60,023 bases of DNA, from NCBI GenBank assembly GCA_034423135.1, contig DAOUJC010000012.1, positions 1 to 60,023 of the forward strand, in the 5' to 3' direction. Shown piece after piece: positions 41,080 to 48,593 of this stretch. Source of the DNA: JAPPHY01 sp034423135 (lineage in GTDB: Bacteria > Chloroflexota > Dehalococcoidia > Lucifugimonadales > UBA2985). Within the stretch, counting starts at the first letter, position 1. Each line of letters starts with the position of its first letter. The translations under genes were made by a program, and so were the position numbers. The notes beneath the pieces are model-generated. The model searched no databases. It was not told the origin of the DNA and was given only the letters and a program-made list of their open reading frames with translations.

Positions 41080-42015
41080 CTACCACCAGATCTTGTTCTC
41101 CACGCTGGACTGAAGCTCCGAAAAGTCGCGAGTCCACAGGGAGGTGCTCAGGTACTTCCAGCCGCCGTCAGCCAGGAGGCACACGATATTGCCTCTCTCC
41201 ATCCGCTCCGCCAGCCGCGTGGCGCAGCACACCACGGAGCCGGACGAGATGCCTGCGAATATCCCTTCCCTGTCCATCAGCTCCCGCGTGAACCTGAACG
41301 CCGCACTGCTCTCGACCATGATGCGGCTGTCCAACAGAGAAAGGTCGAGGATGGGCGGTATGAACCCTTCTTCAAGGCTGCGTAGACCCTGGATCACGTC
41401 GTCGGGGTGCGGCACCACAGCCACAACCCTTATCTCAGGGTTGTACTCCTTGAGCCGCCGACCAACGCCCATGAGCGTGCCGCCCGTCCCGAGACCGGCC
41501 ACGAACACGTCGATTTCCGGCATGTCCTCGATGATCTCGCGGCCCGTGGTCTCGTAGTGGGCCCTGGGGTTGGCCTCGTTGCCGTACTGGTACGGCATGA
41601 AGTAGGTTGAGTCCTCGGCGGCCATCTGCTCGGCCACCACAATCGCCCCGTTGGTGCCCTTGGCCCCGTCGCTGAACACGATCTCCGCGCCGTACGCCTG
41701 CAGAAGCTGCGCCCTCTCCCCGCTCACGTTCTCAGGCATGACCACCTTGATGCGGTAGCCCTTCCGCCGTGCGATGAACGCCAGCGCGATGCCAGTGTTG
41801 CCGCTGGTGGGCTCAAGGATGGTCTTGTCGTGCGTGAGCGAGCCGTCAGCCTCCGCCCTATCGATCATGTACTTGGCGATGCGGTCCTTGAGGCTGCCCG
41901 TGGGGTTCTGCCCCTCCAGCTTGGCGAAAATGCGAACGTCCGGGTTGGGACTCATCCGCTCAATCTCCACAAGCGGCGTGCCCCCAATTGTGGAGAGGAT
42001 GTCGCGATTGCTCAT
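41080..42015 (-). CDS. cysM: Cysteine synthase, CysM of the sulfur-carrier-dependent type
   Basis: 311 aa, PLP fold II. The Schiff-base Lys is K43 in NPTGSLKDR; the phosphate loop is TSGNTGIAL and GTGGTLMG follows. The long C-terminus ending GGWKYLSTSLWTRDFSELQSSVENKIWW closely resembles mycobacterial CysM, which uses O-phosphoserine and thiocarboxylated CysO rather than free sulfide. It follows the MoeB-like E1 gene by 41 nt, supporting that chemistry. The carrier itself is not in this operon; the GG-ending protein at 21142 is a candidate. ATG 42015 chosen at the start of the conserved fold. Confidence 0.92.
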   Translation of the reverse strand: MSNRDILSTIGGTPLVEIERMSPNPDVRIFAKLEGQNPTGSLKDRIAKYMIDRAEADGSLTHDKTILEPTSGNTGIALAFIARRKGYRIKVVMPENVSGERAQLLQAYGAEIVFSDGAKGTNGAIVVAEQMAAEDSTYFMPYQYGNEANPRAHYETTGREIIEDMPEIDVFVAGLGTGGTLMGVGRRLKEYNPEIRVVAVVPHPDDVIQGLRSLEEGFIPPILDLSLLDSRIMVESSAAFRFTRELMDREGIFAGISSGSVVCCATRLAERMERGNIVCLLADGGWKYLSTSLWTRDFSELQSSVENKIWW

Positions 42016-42056
42016 AGGTGACCGGTTGCCCACGCCGCGAGCCGGTGCCCGCAGTC

Positions 42057-42884
42057 CTACGCTACGACGGCAGGCTCCTGCAGTCCGCAGAAGACCTCGT
42101 AGTCGATGAGCTTGTGGATGGTGGGGTTCTCGCCGCACAGGGCGCACTTCTTGTTGCGCCGCAGCTTCACCGTGCGGAACTCCATGCTCAGCGCGTCGAT
42201 GAGCAGCAGGCGGCCGACCAGCGGCTCGCCCTCGCCCAGGATGAGCTTGATGGTCTCCGTGGCCTGGATACTGCCCACCATGCCCGGCAGCGCTCCGAGC
42301 ACTCCCGCCTCGGCGCAGCTAGGTACGGCGCCCGGAGGCGGCGGCGTGGGGAAGAGGCAGCGATAGCACCCTTGGCCAGGCACATACACGGTCACCTGGC
42401 CATCGAACAGCAGAATGCTGCCGTCCACCAGGGGCTTGTTGCAGAGGTAGGAGGCGTCGTTTACCAGATAGCGGGCCGGGAAGTTATCGGCGCCGTTCAC
42501 CACGATGTCGTACTGCGCGATAATCTCCATGGCGTTCTCGGAGGTCAGGGGCTCTTCGTGGAGCACCACATTCACGCCGGAGTTGTACTCCATCAGCGTC
42601 TGCTGGGCCGAGAGCACCTTGGGCGTGCCAACGTCGTTCTCGTGGTGGAGGATCTGACGCTGTAGGTTGCTAATCTCCACCACGTCGAAGTCCACGATGC
42701 CCAGGGTGCCGACGCCGGCGAGACACAGGTACAGCGCAGCGGGCGAGCCGAGCCCGCCGGCTCCCACGATGAGCACCTTGGCCTCAAGCAGCTTCCTCTG
42801 CCCGCTGCTGCCCACCTGGGGCATGATGATGTGCCGACTGTACCGCTTTACCTGATCCGGTGAGAGCGCTGTCGTCTGAGTCAT
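42057..42884 (-). CDS. MoeB/ThiF-type E1 adenylyltransferase
   Basis: 275 aa. It adenylates the C-terminal Gly of a ubiquitin-like sulfur carrier. Visible are RYSRHIIMPQVGSSGQRKLLEAKVLIVGAGGLGSPAALYL (nucleotide loop), FDVVEISNLQRQILH, NGADNFPARYLVND, and the two CxxC zinc pairs (CYRC and CALC). No rhodanese domain is attached, unlike MoeZ, so a separate sulfur donor is needed. Between the Rrf2 regulator and cysM on the same strand: a small cysteine-synthesis operon. It might also serve MoaD for molybdopterin. Confidence 0.93.
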   Translation of the reverse strand: MTQTTALSPDQVKRYSRHIIMPQVGSSGQRKLLEAKVLIVGAGGLGSPAALYLCLAGVGTLGIVDFDVVEISNLQRQILHHENDVGTPKVLSAQQTLMEYNSGVNVVLHEEPLTSENAMEIIAQYDIVVNGADNFPARYLVNDASYLCNKPLVDGSILLFDGQVTVYVPGQGCYRCLFPTPPPPGAVPSCAEAGVLGALPGMVGSIQATETIKLILGEGEPLVGRLLLIDALSMEFRTVKLRRNKKCALCGENPTIHKLIDYEVFCGLQEPAVVA

Positions 42885-43024
42885 GAACCAAGTCCTCCTG
42901 GGTTCGGCGGAGACCGCGCGGGAATTGCGGCCTCAGCATGCTAGTTTACAACAAAGAAGCCCCGCGTTCCACACCTGCCGGAACCTGAGCGGTGGACTGC
43001 ACGCGGGACAGGAGGTTTCCGTGG

Positions 43025-43462
43025 CTAGATGTGGTACATCCCCCGCCCGTGGGATCGCCTCTGACGGTTCGCCAGGTCAGCGATGGTGGTGGACCCCAGC
43101 ACGCTGTCTATGGCGTCCTCCACGGAGCGCCACACCTCACGCTGGGCGCAGTTGCCGGAAAGCGTACACTCCGTAGGCTCGGTGATGCAGTCCAGGGACG
43201 CTCCGCCGCCGTCCAGGCCCGCCATGACCATGCCCAGGCTGATCTCGTCCGGGGACTTGGCCAGCACGTGGCCTCCCTGCGGCCCCCGCCGGCTGCGGAT
43301 GAACCCGAACTTGCCAAGGGTGGTGAGCAGGTTCTCCAGGTACGGCTCCGGTATGCTCTGGCGGTCCGCTATCTCCACGGTCTGCACGGAGCCGTCTCCG
43401 TACCGCTGCGCCAACTCGACCAGCGCCCGCACACCGTAGTCCACCTTCATGGGCACTCGCAT
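43025..43462 (-). CDS. Rrf2-family regulator with a three-Cys cluster
   Basis: 145 aa. The winged helix is at residues 5-75 (VDYGVRALVELAQRYGDGSVQTVEIADRQSIPEPYLENLLTTLGKFGFIRSRRGPQGGHVLA). C92, C99 and C105 lie where IscR-type members bind an Fe-S cluster, so it may sense iron-sulfur or sulfur status; CymR-type regulators of cysteine genes lack them. It starts at ATG 43462 behind ggaggtgg. First gene of the E1-cysM unit (140-nt gap), and divergent from the HIT gene. Confidence 0.9.
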   Translation of the reverse strand: MRVPMKVDYGVRALVELAQRYGDGSVQTVEIADRQSIPEPYLENLLTTLGKFGFIRSRRGPQGGHVLAKSPDEISLGMVMAGLDGGGASLDCITEPTECTLSGNCAQREVWRSVEDAIDSVLGSTTIADLANRQRRSHGRGMYHI

Positions 43463-43553
43463 GCCGCCACCTCCTCGTTGCGTCCGTTTTGAGATTATAG
43501 CACTCCGCCTTGCGCAGCTTCAAGTCCGGCTATATCATTCAAGGAGGTGCAGG

Positions 43554-44072
43554 ATGCCCATCGAGATTCCCATTGGCCCCGGAGGAGCAGACCGGGGCAA
43601 GACTGAGGTGCCGGGCGACCCCTGCTTCTTCTGCGAGGTCATCGCCGGCCGCTCCGAGAAGGGCATGGTCGAGGAGACCGAGCTGACGCTTACGCTCGTG
43701 AACTGGGCCCAGTTCGAGCTTGGCCAGGTCTACGTTATCCCCAGACGCCACGCACCCACGCTGTTCGACCTCACGAATGATGAGACCATTGCGATTACCC
43801 ATGCCTCGCGCCGCGTCGCCGACGCCCTCATCCGGGCGTACGACCCCGAAGGGCTGAATCTCATCCAGAATAACGGAGTGATTGCCGGACAGAGGGTTCC
43901 CCACTTTCACATGCACGTTGTACCCCGCCGTAGAGTGGGCAGCGACTGGGGCAACGGGCCTCCTCACCTGGCCGTGCTGGAGGGTAAGGCGCCAATCAGA
44001 ACCGAGCGCGACGTCATCGTCAGCCTGGAACAGGAGCACGAGATCGCCCGCCACATCAGGCGATTTCTGTAG
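43554..44072 (+). CDS. HIT-family nucleotide hydrolase
   Basis: 172 aa. The histidine triad is VPHFHMHVVPRR, preceded by the usual ..LNLIQNNGVIAGQ strand and an N-terminal CFFCEVIAG zinc-type pair. HIT proteins cleave nucleotidyl bonds (AMP-lysine, Ap4A, GDP-sugars). The C-terminal third (SDWGNGPPHLAVLEGKAP) extends past the core. Start ATG 43554 follows aaggagg at 43541-43547. It stands alone, divergent from the Rrf2 regulator. Confidence 0.92.
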   Translation: MPIEIPIGPGGADRGKTEVPGDPCFFCEVIAGRSEKGMVEETELTLTLVNWAQFELGQVYVIPRRHAPTLFDLTNDETIAITHASRRVADALIRAYDPEGLNLIQNNGVIAGQRVPHFHMHVVPRRRVGSDWGNGPPHLAVLEGKAPIRTERDVIVSLEQEHEIARHIRRFL

Positions 44073-44162
44073 TGGCACTGATGACAATGGCTCGTCCAGT
44101 CGAGGTGCTGGGGTTGTGGGACGATCACACGCGTTGCAAGAGGGTCCTTGGCGTGGTAAGTG

Positions 44163-44246
44163 CTATGCCAAGATACAGCGCTGATGGCGGAATGAGTCCC
44201 ATGCCTTGCGGTTGAGTTCAGTTGCCTGGTCTGTGACTGAGGACAT
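44163..44246 (-). other. 27-codon micro-ORF related to the one at 45162
   Basis: ATG 44246 to TAG: SSVTDQATELNRKAWDSFRHQR and four more residues. It matches the micro-ORF at 45162-45278 over about 23 residues (TD..A..LNRKAWDSFR.QR). The DNA copies 44181-44216 and 45213-45248 differ at about 3 of 36 positions. It starts 13 nt after the kinase stop. It may be a coding remnant or a real small gene. Confidence 0.45.
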
Positions 44247-44259
44247 GACTTCTGCGCCG

Positions 44260-45186
44260 CTACTCTGAGCCCTCAAGGTACCATTGTGGCGGCCCTCCGC
44301 CGTGGAAATCGTGTTCAGATACGATCTTGGCCAGTCTCTCCGGCCACCAGTCCATTCCCTCATGGTGCGCGTATACGAGGCTGCCGTGCAGATTGAGGGC
44401 AATCAGAAGGTTGTACCGTTCCCAGAAACGATCGGGCGAAGCGACACCAAGATAGCCTTCGACTTGGCCCCGTGCGAATGGAATGCTGATCGCTGTGGTG
44501 AACCACGGGACCTTGTAGAAGTCCTCTACTGGGTCGCCCCAATCACACCGGTTGAAATCTATGACTCCCTGGAGTTTCCCTTCGCGAATAATCAAGTTAG
44601 CCAAATGGTAGTCGTCATGCTGGAAACGGACTTCGCTCTCACGCAGGAGGGGGATGTTTGTCTCAATATAGCCCTCGATTTTCGCCTGCCCTCTAAACGT
44701 CAGTCCGTGTTCGCGAGCTTGGGCGACCTTGCTTTCGTACTTGGCAACCCTGGCCTTAAACCAATCAAAGCCTTTTTCGGGGTGTTTCAACTGGTGGATA
44801 GCCCATAGCTCTTGGCCCGCATCTTCCCCGATTTCGTACTGCGTCGAGTCTGGAAGCTTTGGAATCGCGTCTGCCGCGCTCTCGCCAGGAATGTAGCCGA
44901 GCAGCGTATAGCAGAGTTGGCCTGGTTCGTCGACCCCAAACTCGAGAGGCGGCGAGCAACGGATCCCTCTGCCGTGGAGGGTATAGAGGAGTTCGAATTC
45001 CCGCCGACGCCGCAAGAGCTTCTCGATGCCACTAATCCGTAGCAGGTAGGTGCGCTCTCCGTCTTCCCAGAGGATATACTTCCGTTCCTCAGAGAAGCCC
45101 TTGTCCAGGAATTCAATGCGGTCTACAGAGCGAAGCCGCCCGCTTCGGGCGACGATTGGCTCTACTTCAGCTGTGATCTGTCCCAT
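44260..45186 (-). CDS. Aminoglycoside phosphotransferase (APH)-family kinase
   Basis: 308 aa. A protein-kinase-like fold with the APH catalytic loop FQHDDYHLANLI and the metal-binding VIDFNRCDWGDPVED. N-lobe strands carry YLLRISGIEKLLRRRREFELL. Such enzymes phosphorylate antibiotics, choline, sugars or other small molecules; substrate unknown. ATG 45186 is preferred over an upstream ATG at 45234 because the latter sits inside a micro-ORF. Both flanks carry a near-identical 36-nt direct repeat, so the gene may have been inserted or duplicated as a unit. Confidence 0.85.
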   Translation of the reverse strand: MGQITAEVEPIVARSGRLRSVDRIEFLDKGFSEERKYILWEDGERTYLLRISGIEKLLRRRREFELLYTLHGRGIRCSPPLEFGVDEPGQLCYTLLGYIPGESAADAIPKLPDSTQYEIGEDAGQELWAIHQLKHPEKGFDWFKARVAKYESKVAQAREHGLTFRGQAKIEGYIETNIPLLRESEVRFQHDDYHLANLIIREGKLQGVIDFNRCDWGDPVEDFYKVPWFTTAISIPFARGQVEGYLGVASPDRFWERYNLLIALNLHGSLVYAHHEGMDWWPERLAKIVSEHDFHGGGPPQWYLEGSE

Positions 45187-45278
45187 TGCCTCGCTAGCCC
45201 TTTCTCGTAGCGCTGGCGGCGGAAGGAGTCCCATGCCTTGCGGTTGAGCTGGGCTGCACAGTCCGTTGCGACCGACAC
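45162..45278 (-). other. 38-codon micro-ORF upstream of the APH gene
   Basis: GTG 45278 begins 2 nt after the DUF2283 stop and runs through ...AAQLNRKAWDSFRRQRY to a stop inside the APH gene. Its central part matches the micro-ORF at 44163. The reading frame, not only the DNA, is kept between copies, hinting at a former or present coding role. Confidence 0.45.
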
Positions 45279-45280
45279 AC

Positions 45281-45493
45281 CTACGCTTCTCGCAAGTTGG
45301 ACTCGAACTGAAAATCCAGCAGCTTCTTGCGCTCCACTCTCTTGCTGATGTTCAGCATCTCCACACCAACCACCCTGTTCTCTGAGTTGAAGTCCAGGAC
45401 AACACCCGGCTGCACCTCTTCGGACTCCACTATCGCCGACTCGTCCAACCGCAAGTATAGGGTATCGGTTTCTTCATCCAGCTTCAGTTTCAT
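45281..45493 (-). CDS. DUF2283 protein
   Basis: 70 aa. KLKLDEETDTLYLRLDESAIVESEEVQPGVVLDFNSENRVVGVEMLNIS is the standard DUF2283 pattern (a small beta-rich domain). The function of this family is not established; it is often found in mobile or toxin-antitoxin-like neighbourhoods, which fits the GIY-YIG gene and repeats around it. ATG 45493; complete in length. Confidence 0.88.
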   Translation of the reverse strand: MKLKLDEETDTLYLRLDESAIVESEEVQPGVVLDFNSENRVVGVEMLNISKRVERKKLLDFQFESNLREA

Positions 45494-45613
45494 TATGTTC
45501 CTCTTCCGGGTGCCTCGACAAGTCTACAGGTGTATTGGTTGGGGCCGCTGCGTCGTGTCTTCAATGCTCATATCAGACGCGCCTTGGCGGTTTGCGGCCT
45601 CATAGGACCACCC

Positions 45614-46036
45614 ATTCCTGCGAAGGCAGGAATCCATCTCAGGCAATCTCTTCGTACAGGTCTGACCACGTGGGATTGCGCTCTTCAATTTGCCTTATCT
45701 TCCACGCCCTCTTCCACTTCTTGATTGCCTTCTCCCTGACAAGAGCGCTTTCCATCGACTCGTGGGCCTCGTACCAGACGAGTGTGTGGACCTCGTAAGA
45801 TTTGGTAAACCCCTCCACGAAGTCACTCTTGTGCTCCCAGACTCGCCTGGCTATATCCCAGGTGACGCCGACGTATAGGGTACCATTCTGCTTGCTCGCC
45901 AGGATGTATACGCAGGGTGTTGACATGCATGGTTTCCTGGATTCCTGCCTTCGCAGGAATGGATTGAGTGGGTCCATGCCCCGGCTGCTGGATTCCTGCC
46001 CCCGCATCAAGTGCGGGGCACAGGCTACGCAGGAAT
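45614..46036. repeat. attcctgc/gcaggaat hairpin repeats around the GIY-YIG gene
   Basis: 45614-45633 (loop gaag) and 45941-45960 (loop cttc) are simple hairpins. 45992-46036 is the same hairpin with the module at 46000-46027 (cccgcatcaagtgcggggca, then caggctac) in place of the loop. The GIY-YIG gene lies between these copies. Confidence 0.75.
45639..45926 (-). CDS. GIY-YIG nuclease, UPF0213/URI type
   Basis: 95 aa. The motif is VYILASKQNGTLYVGVT (VYI..YVG form of GIY-YIG), then DIARRVWEHK with the catalytic Arg, and WYEAHESMESALVREKAIKKWKRAWKIRQIE with the Glu. It is a single-domain protein of the kind found in many genomes, with unclear role in DNA processing. Start ATG 45926; upstream in-frame codons run through a repeat and are unlikely to be translated. 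It lies between two attcctgc hairpin repeats. Confidence 0.9.
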   Translation of the reverse strand: MSTPCVYILASKQNGTLYVGVTWDIARRVWEHKSDFVEGFTKSYEVHTLVWYEAHESMESALVREKAIKKWKRAWKIRQIEERNPTWSDLYEEIA

Positions 46037-46038
46037 GG

Positions 46039-47496
46039 CTAGGGAATCCCGTACTCCGCCCAGCGGCCGTCCACCAACGCCCTGACCTCGTCAGACATCA
46101 CGATGTCCGGAGGCCACTCACGCTGACGGCCCTCCAGCGGGCCCTTGGCCGTGGCGTCGATGCCGACCTTGCTGCCGAACCGCGCCGTCGGAGAGGCGTG
46201 GTCCAGGTCGTCGACCGGGCCGGCGGCGATGGTGATGTCGCGGGAGGCGTCGAGGTTGTTCGTCACGCGCCAAGCCACCTCCGACACGTCCTGCACGTTC
46301 ACAAAGTCGTCCACCACGATGATCGCCTTCGCCAGCATCATCAGACCCAGGCCCCACAGCGCGTACATCACCTTCTGCGCCTGACCGGGGTACTCCTTCC
46401 TGATGGACACGATCACCAGGTTGTGGAACACGCCCTCCGCGGGCATGTTCACGTCCACGATCTCAGGCAGAACCATCTGCATGATGGGCAGAAACAGGCG
46501 CTCCGTGGCCTTGCCCATGTAGTAGTCCTCCTGCACGGGCCTGCCAACCAGGATTGTGGGATAGATGGGCCTGTTGCGACGGGTGATTGCGGTGAGGTGG
46601 AACACGGGGTACTGGTCGGCCATCGAGTAGTAGCCGGTGTGATCGCCGAACGGGCCTTCAACGCGCGTCTCGCCGGGCACAACGTAGCCCTCCAGCACGA
46701 TCTCCGCGTGCGCCGGCACCTCCAGGTCCACCGTGGCGCACTTGACGACCTCGACGCCCTCCTCGCGGATGACGCCCGCGATCGCTAGCTCGTCCAGGCC
46801 GGGCGGCAGCGGCGCTGACCCCGACCACAGCGTCGCAGGGTCGCCGCCCAGCGCGACGGCCACGTCCAGCCTCTCTCGCCCCATGCCCTGCGCCGCGCGC
46901 TCGTGGTGGGTACCCACCTTGTGCGTCTGCCAGTGCATCCCCGCCGTCTGCCCGTCGTAGACCTGCATCCGGTAGGTGCCCACGTTGCGAGCGCCCGTCT
47001 CCGGGTCTCGCGTGATGACCAGCGGCAGCGTGATGAAGCGGCCGGCGTCCATCGGCCAGCACTTCAGCACGGGCAGCGAGTTGAGGTTGGCGTCGCGGCC
47101 GGTGAGCACGACCTCCTGGCACGGCGCGTTGCGAACCGTCTTCGGCTGTGTGCCGGCGATCTTCGCCAGGTCGATGAGCGTGCGCGCCTTGTTGACGAGA
47201 CCCTTCGGCGGCCCCTGCGTGAGTGCCAGCAGCTTGCGCACGCGGTCTCCAAGCTCGTCGAGATGTTCCACTCCCAGCGCCCACGCGATGCGCCGCATGG
47301 AGCCGTAGGTGTTGATGAGCACGGGCATGTCGAAGCCCTCCACGTTCTCGAAGAGGAGGGCCGGGCCGCCACGCTTCACGACGCGGTCGTTGATCTCGGT
47401 GATCTCGAGGTCGCGGCTGACCGGCGCCGTGATGCGCGCCAGCTCGCCGCGCTCCTCCAGGAATGTGATGAACTCGCGTATGTCCTTGAACTTCAT
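46039..47496 (-). CDS. UbiD-family (prenyl-FMN) decarboxylase
   Basis: 485 aa. N-terminal REFITFLEERGELARITAPVSRDLEITEI, central NVGTYRMQVYDGQTAGMHWQTHKVGTHH, and the family signature VEGPFGDHTGYYS with the conserved Glu. UbiD enzymes reversibly decarboxylate aromatic or unsaturated acids using prenylated FMN made by a UbiX protein, not seen here. ATG 47496 follows aaggag and overlaps the TetR stop as ATGA, so it is translated from the regulator's transcript. Substrate unknown; the window's other catabolic genes suggest an aromatic acid. Confidence 0.93.
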   Translation of the reverse strand: MKFKDIREFITFLEERGELARITAPVSRDLEITEINDRVVKRGGPALLFENVEGFDMPVLINTYGSMRRIAWALGVEHLDELGDRVRKLLALTQGPPKGLVNKARTLIDLAKIAGTQPKTVRNAPCQEVVLTGRDANLNSLPVLKCWPMDAGRFITLPLVITRDPETGARNVGTYRMQVYDGQTAGMHWQTHKVGTHHERAAQGMGRERLDVAVALGGDPATLWSGSAPLPPGLDELAIAGVIREEGVEVVKCATVDLEVPAHAEIVLEGYVVPGETRVEGPFGDHTGYYSMADQYPVFHLTAITRRNRPIYPTILVGRPVQEDYYMGKATERLFLPIMQMVLPEIVDVNMPAEGVFHNLVIVSIRKEYPGQAQKVMYALWGLGLMMLAKAIIVVDDFVNVQDVSEVAWRVTNNLDASRDITIAAGPVDDLDHASPTARFGSKVGIDATAKGPLEGRQREWPPDIVMSDEVRALVDGRWAEYGIP

Positions 47497-48128
47497 ACTC
47501 TCTCCTTGTGAACAGCCTCCGCGCCAATGCTCCGCAGCAGCAGGCCGCGCAGGTCGTCCAGTGCGCCCTCCAGCGGCTCCGGTTGGCCAGTGTAGAGCCA
47601 CCGCACGATTACCTCGTTCACGGCGCCCATCCACACGTAGGCCGTGAGCTCCGTGTCGACAGGCTGGATCGAACCCTCCTCAACCGCCTCGTCGAGGTGC
47701 GACTTGATGGCGTCTGCGAAGAGTGAGTGGATGGCGAGCAGGCGCTCGTCGAACGCGCGGCCCAGGCCGACGCCGCCCACGAGCAGTATCTTGGCGAGGC
47801 TGCGGTGCCGCGTGAACGTGCGGAACACGGTGTCCAGCGCCGCGGTGACCTTCGCCAGCGCCCCGCTCTCGCGGCTGATGGCCTCCTCCGTGGAGCGGGC
47901 CAGGTGCGAGATTAGCCGGTCCACCAGCGCGAAGAAGATCTCCTGCTTGCTGGGGAAGTGGAAGTAGAAAGAGCCCTTGGACGTGCTGGACGCCCGGACG
48001 ATGTCGTCCACGGCCGAGCCGTGGTAGCCCTTCTCGGAGAAGACCTCTTCGGCGGCGTCCAGGATGCGCTGCTTGGTCGCCTCCTTGCCTTCCTGGGCCG
48101 GTCGCAGCCGCGACTCCCTGGCCTCCAT
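47493..48128 (-). CDS. TetR-family regulator of the ubiD gene
   Basis: 211 aa. The HTH is at about residues 18-65 (TKQRILDAAEEVFSEKGYHGSAVDDIVRASSTSKGSFYFHFPSKQEIFFALVDRL); the remaining helices form the ligand pocket. ATG 48128 has gggagg five bases upstream; GTG 48134 is the alternative. A palindrome 12 nt before the start overlaps the predicted transcription start, so it probably represses itself and ubiD until a ligand, perhaps the UbiD substrate, binds. Confidence 0.93.
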   Translation of the reverse strand: MEARESRLRPAQEGKEATKQRILDAAEEVFSEKGYHGSAVDDIVRASSTSKGSFYFHFPSKQEIFFALVDRLISHLARSTEEAISRESGALAKVTAALDTVFRTFTRHRSLAKILLVGGVGLGRAFDERLLAIHSLFADAIKSHLDEAVEEGSIQPVDTELTAYVWMGAVNEVIVRWLYTGQPEPLEGALDDLRGLLLRSIGAEAVHKERV

Positions 48129-48139
48129 GCTCACCTCCC

Positions 48140-48187
48140 GACCGACTGGTCGGTCTAAAGTCTAGTGAGGCCGCTGTCGCGCGTCAA
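48140..48187 (-). promoter_or_regulatory. TetR-ubiD promoter with TetR operator
   Basis: On the minus strand: -35 TTGACG (48187-48182), 17-nt spacer, -10 TAGACT (48164-48159). Just downstream, gaccgac (48140-48146) and gtcggtc (48149-48155) form a perfect 7-bp inverted repeat with a 2-nt spacer, over the expected start site. This is the form of many TetR operators. Confidence 0.7.
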
Positions 48188-48207
48188 TATCGGGCAGATC
48201 TGCGGGT

Positions 48208-48420
48208 TCAGCGCGCCCTGGGGGCGTGCATGGCGCCGCTGGTAATGGGCTCGTTCAGGTATACGTCTCCGTTGCGAATCTTGATGTTGAAGCCGCAGTC
48301 CGGCTGGGTGCAGACCCAAGCCTTGTAGTGGATGGGCGCCCCCTGGCTCCCGAAGTCCGAAAGAGGTACGAGGTCGCCATCGCTGCACTTCTTGCACTTG
48401 GGTATGATCAGGTTCTCCAC
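48208..48420 (-). CDS. Small zinc-ribbon protein
   Basis: 70 aa. IPKCKKCSDGDLVPLSDF ... HYKAWVCTQPDCGFNIKIRNGDVYLNEP holds a CxxC and a CxxxxC pair for one zinc. GTG 48420 is supported by ggagga and correct spacing. No family name is certain; such ribbons often bind nucleic acid or a partner enzyme. It is divergent from lhgO and ends near the TetR promoter. Confidence 0.65.
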   Translation of the reverse strand: MENLIIPKCKKCSDGDLVPLSDFGSQGAPIHYKAWVCTQPDCGFNIKIRNGDVYLNEPITSGAMHAPRAR

Positions 48421-48554
48421 TGAAGCCTCCTCCCGGCCGGTTCGAAACTTTGAGAAGTATATCACGAACGAAAACCAGTGACAAGCGAGACGGCCTTGCG
48501 GGAGGTCGCGTTTCGACTCGACGCGTCTTCCACTGCGCGCCTGTAACCCACCGG

Positions 48555-48563
48555 TGGTATAAT
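48555..48563 (+). promoter_or_regulatory. Extended -10 promoter of the LhgO gene
   Basis: TGG followed by consensus TATAAT (48558-48563), the extended -10 form, which can work without a -35; none is evident at 17 nt. aaaggag (48578-48584) and ATG 48594 follow. Confidence 0.55.
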
Positions 48564-48593
48564 GCGAGGCGACGCCCAAAGGAGATTCCCACC

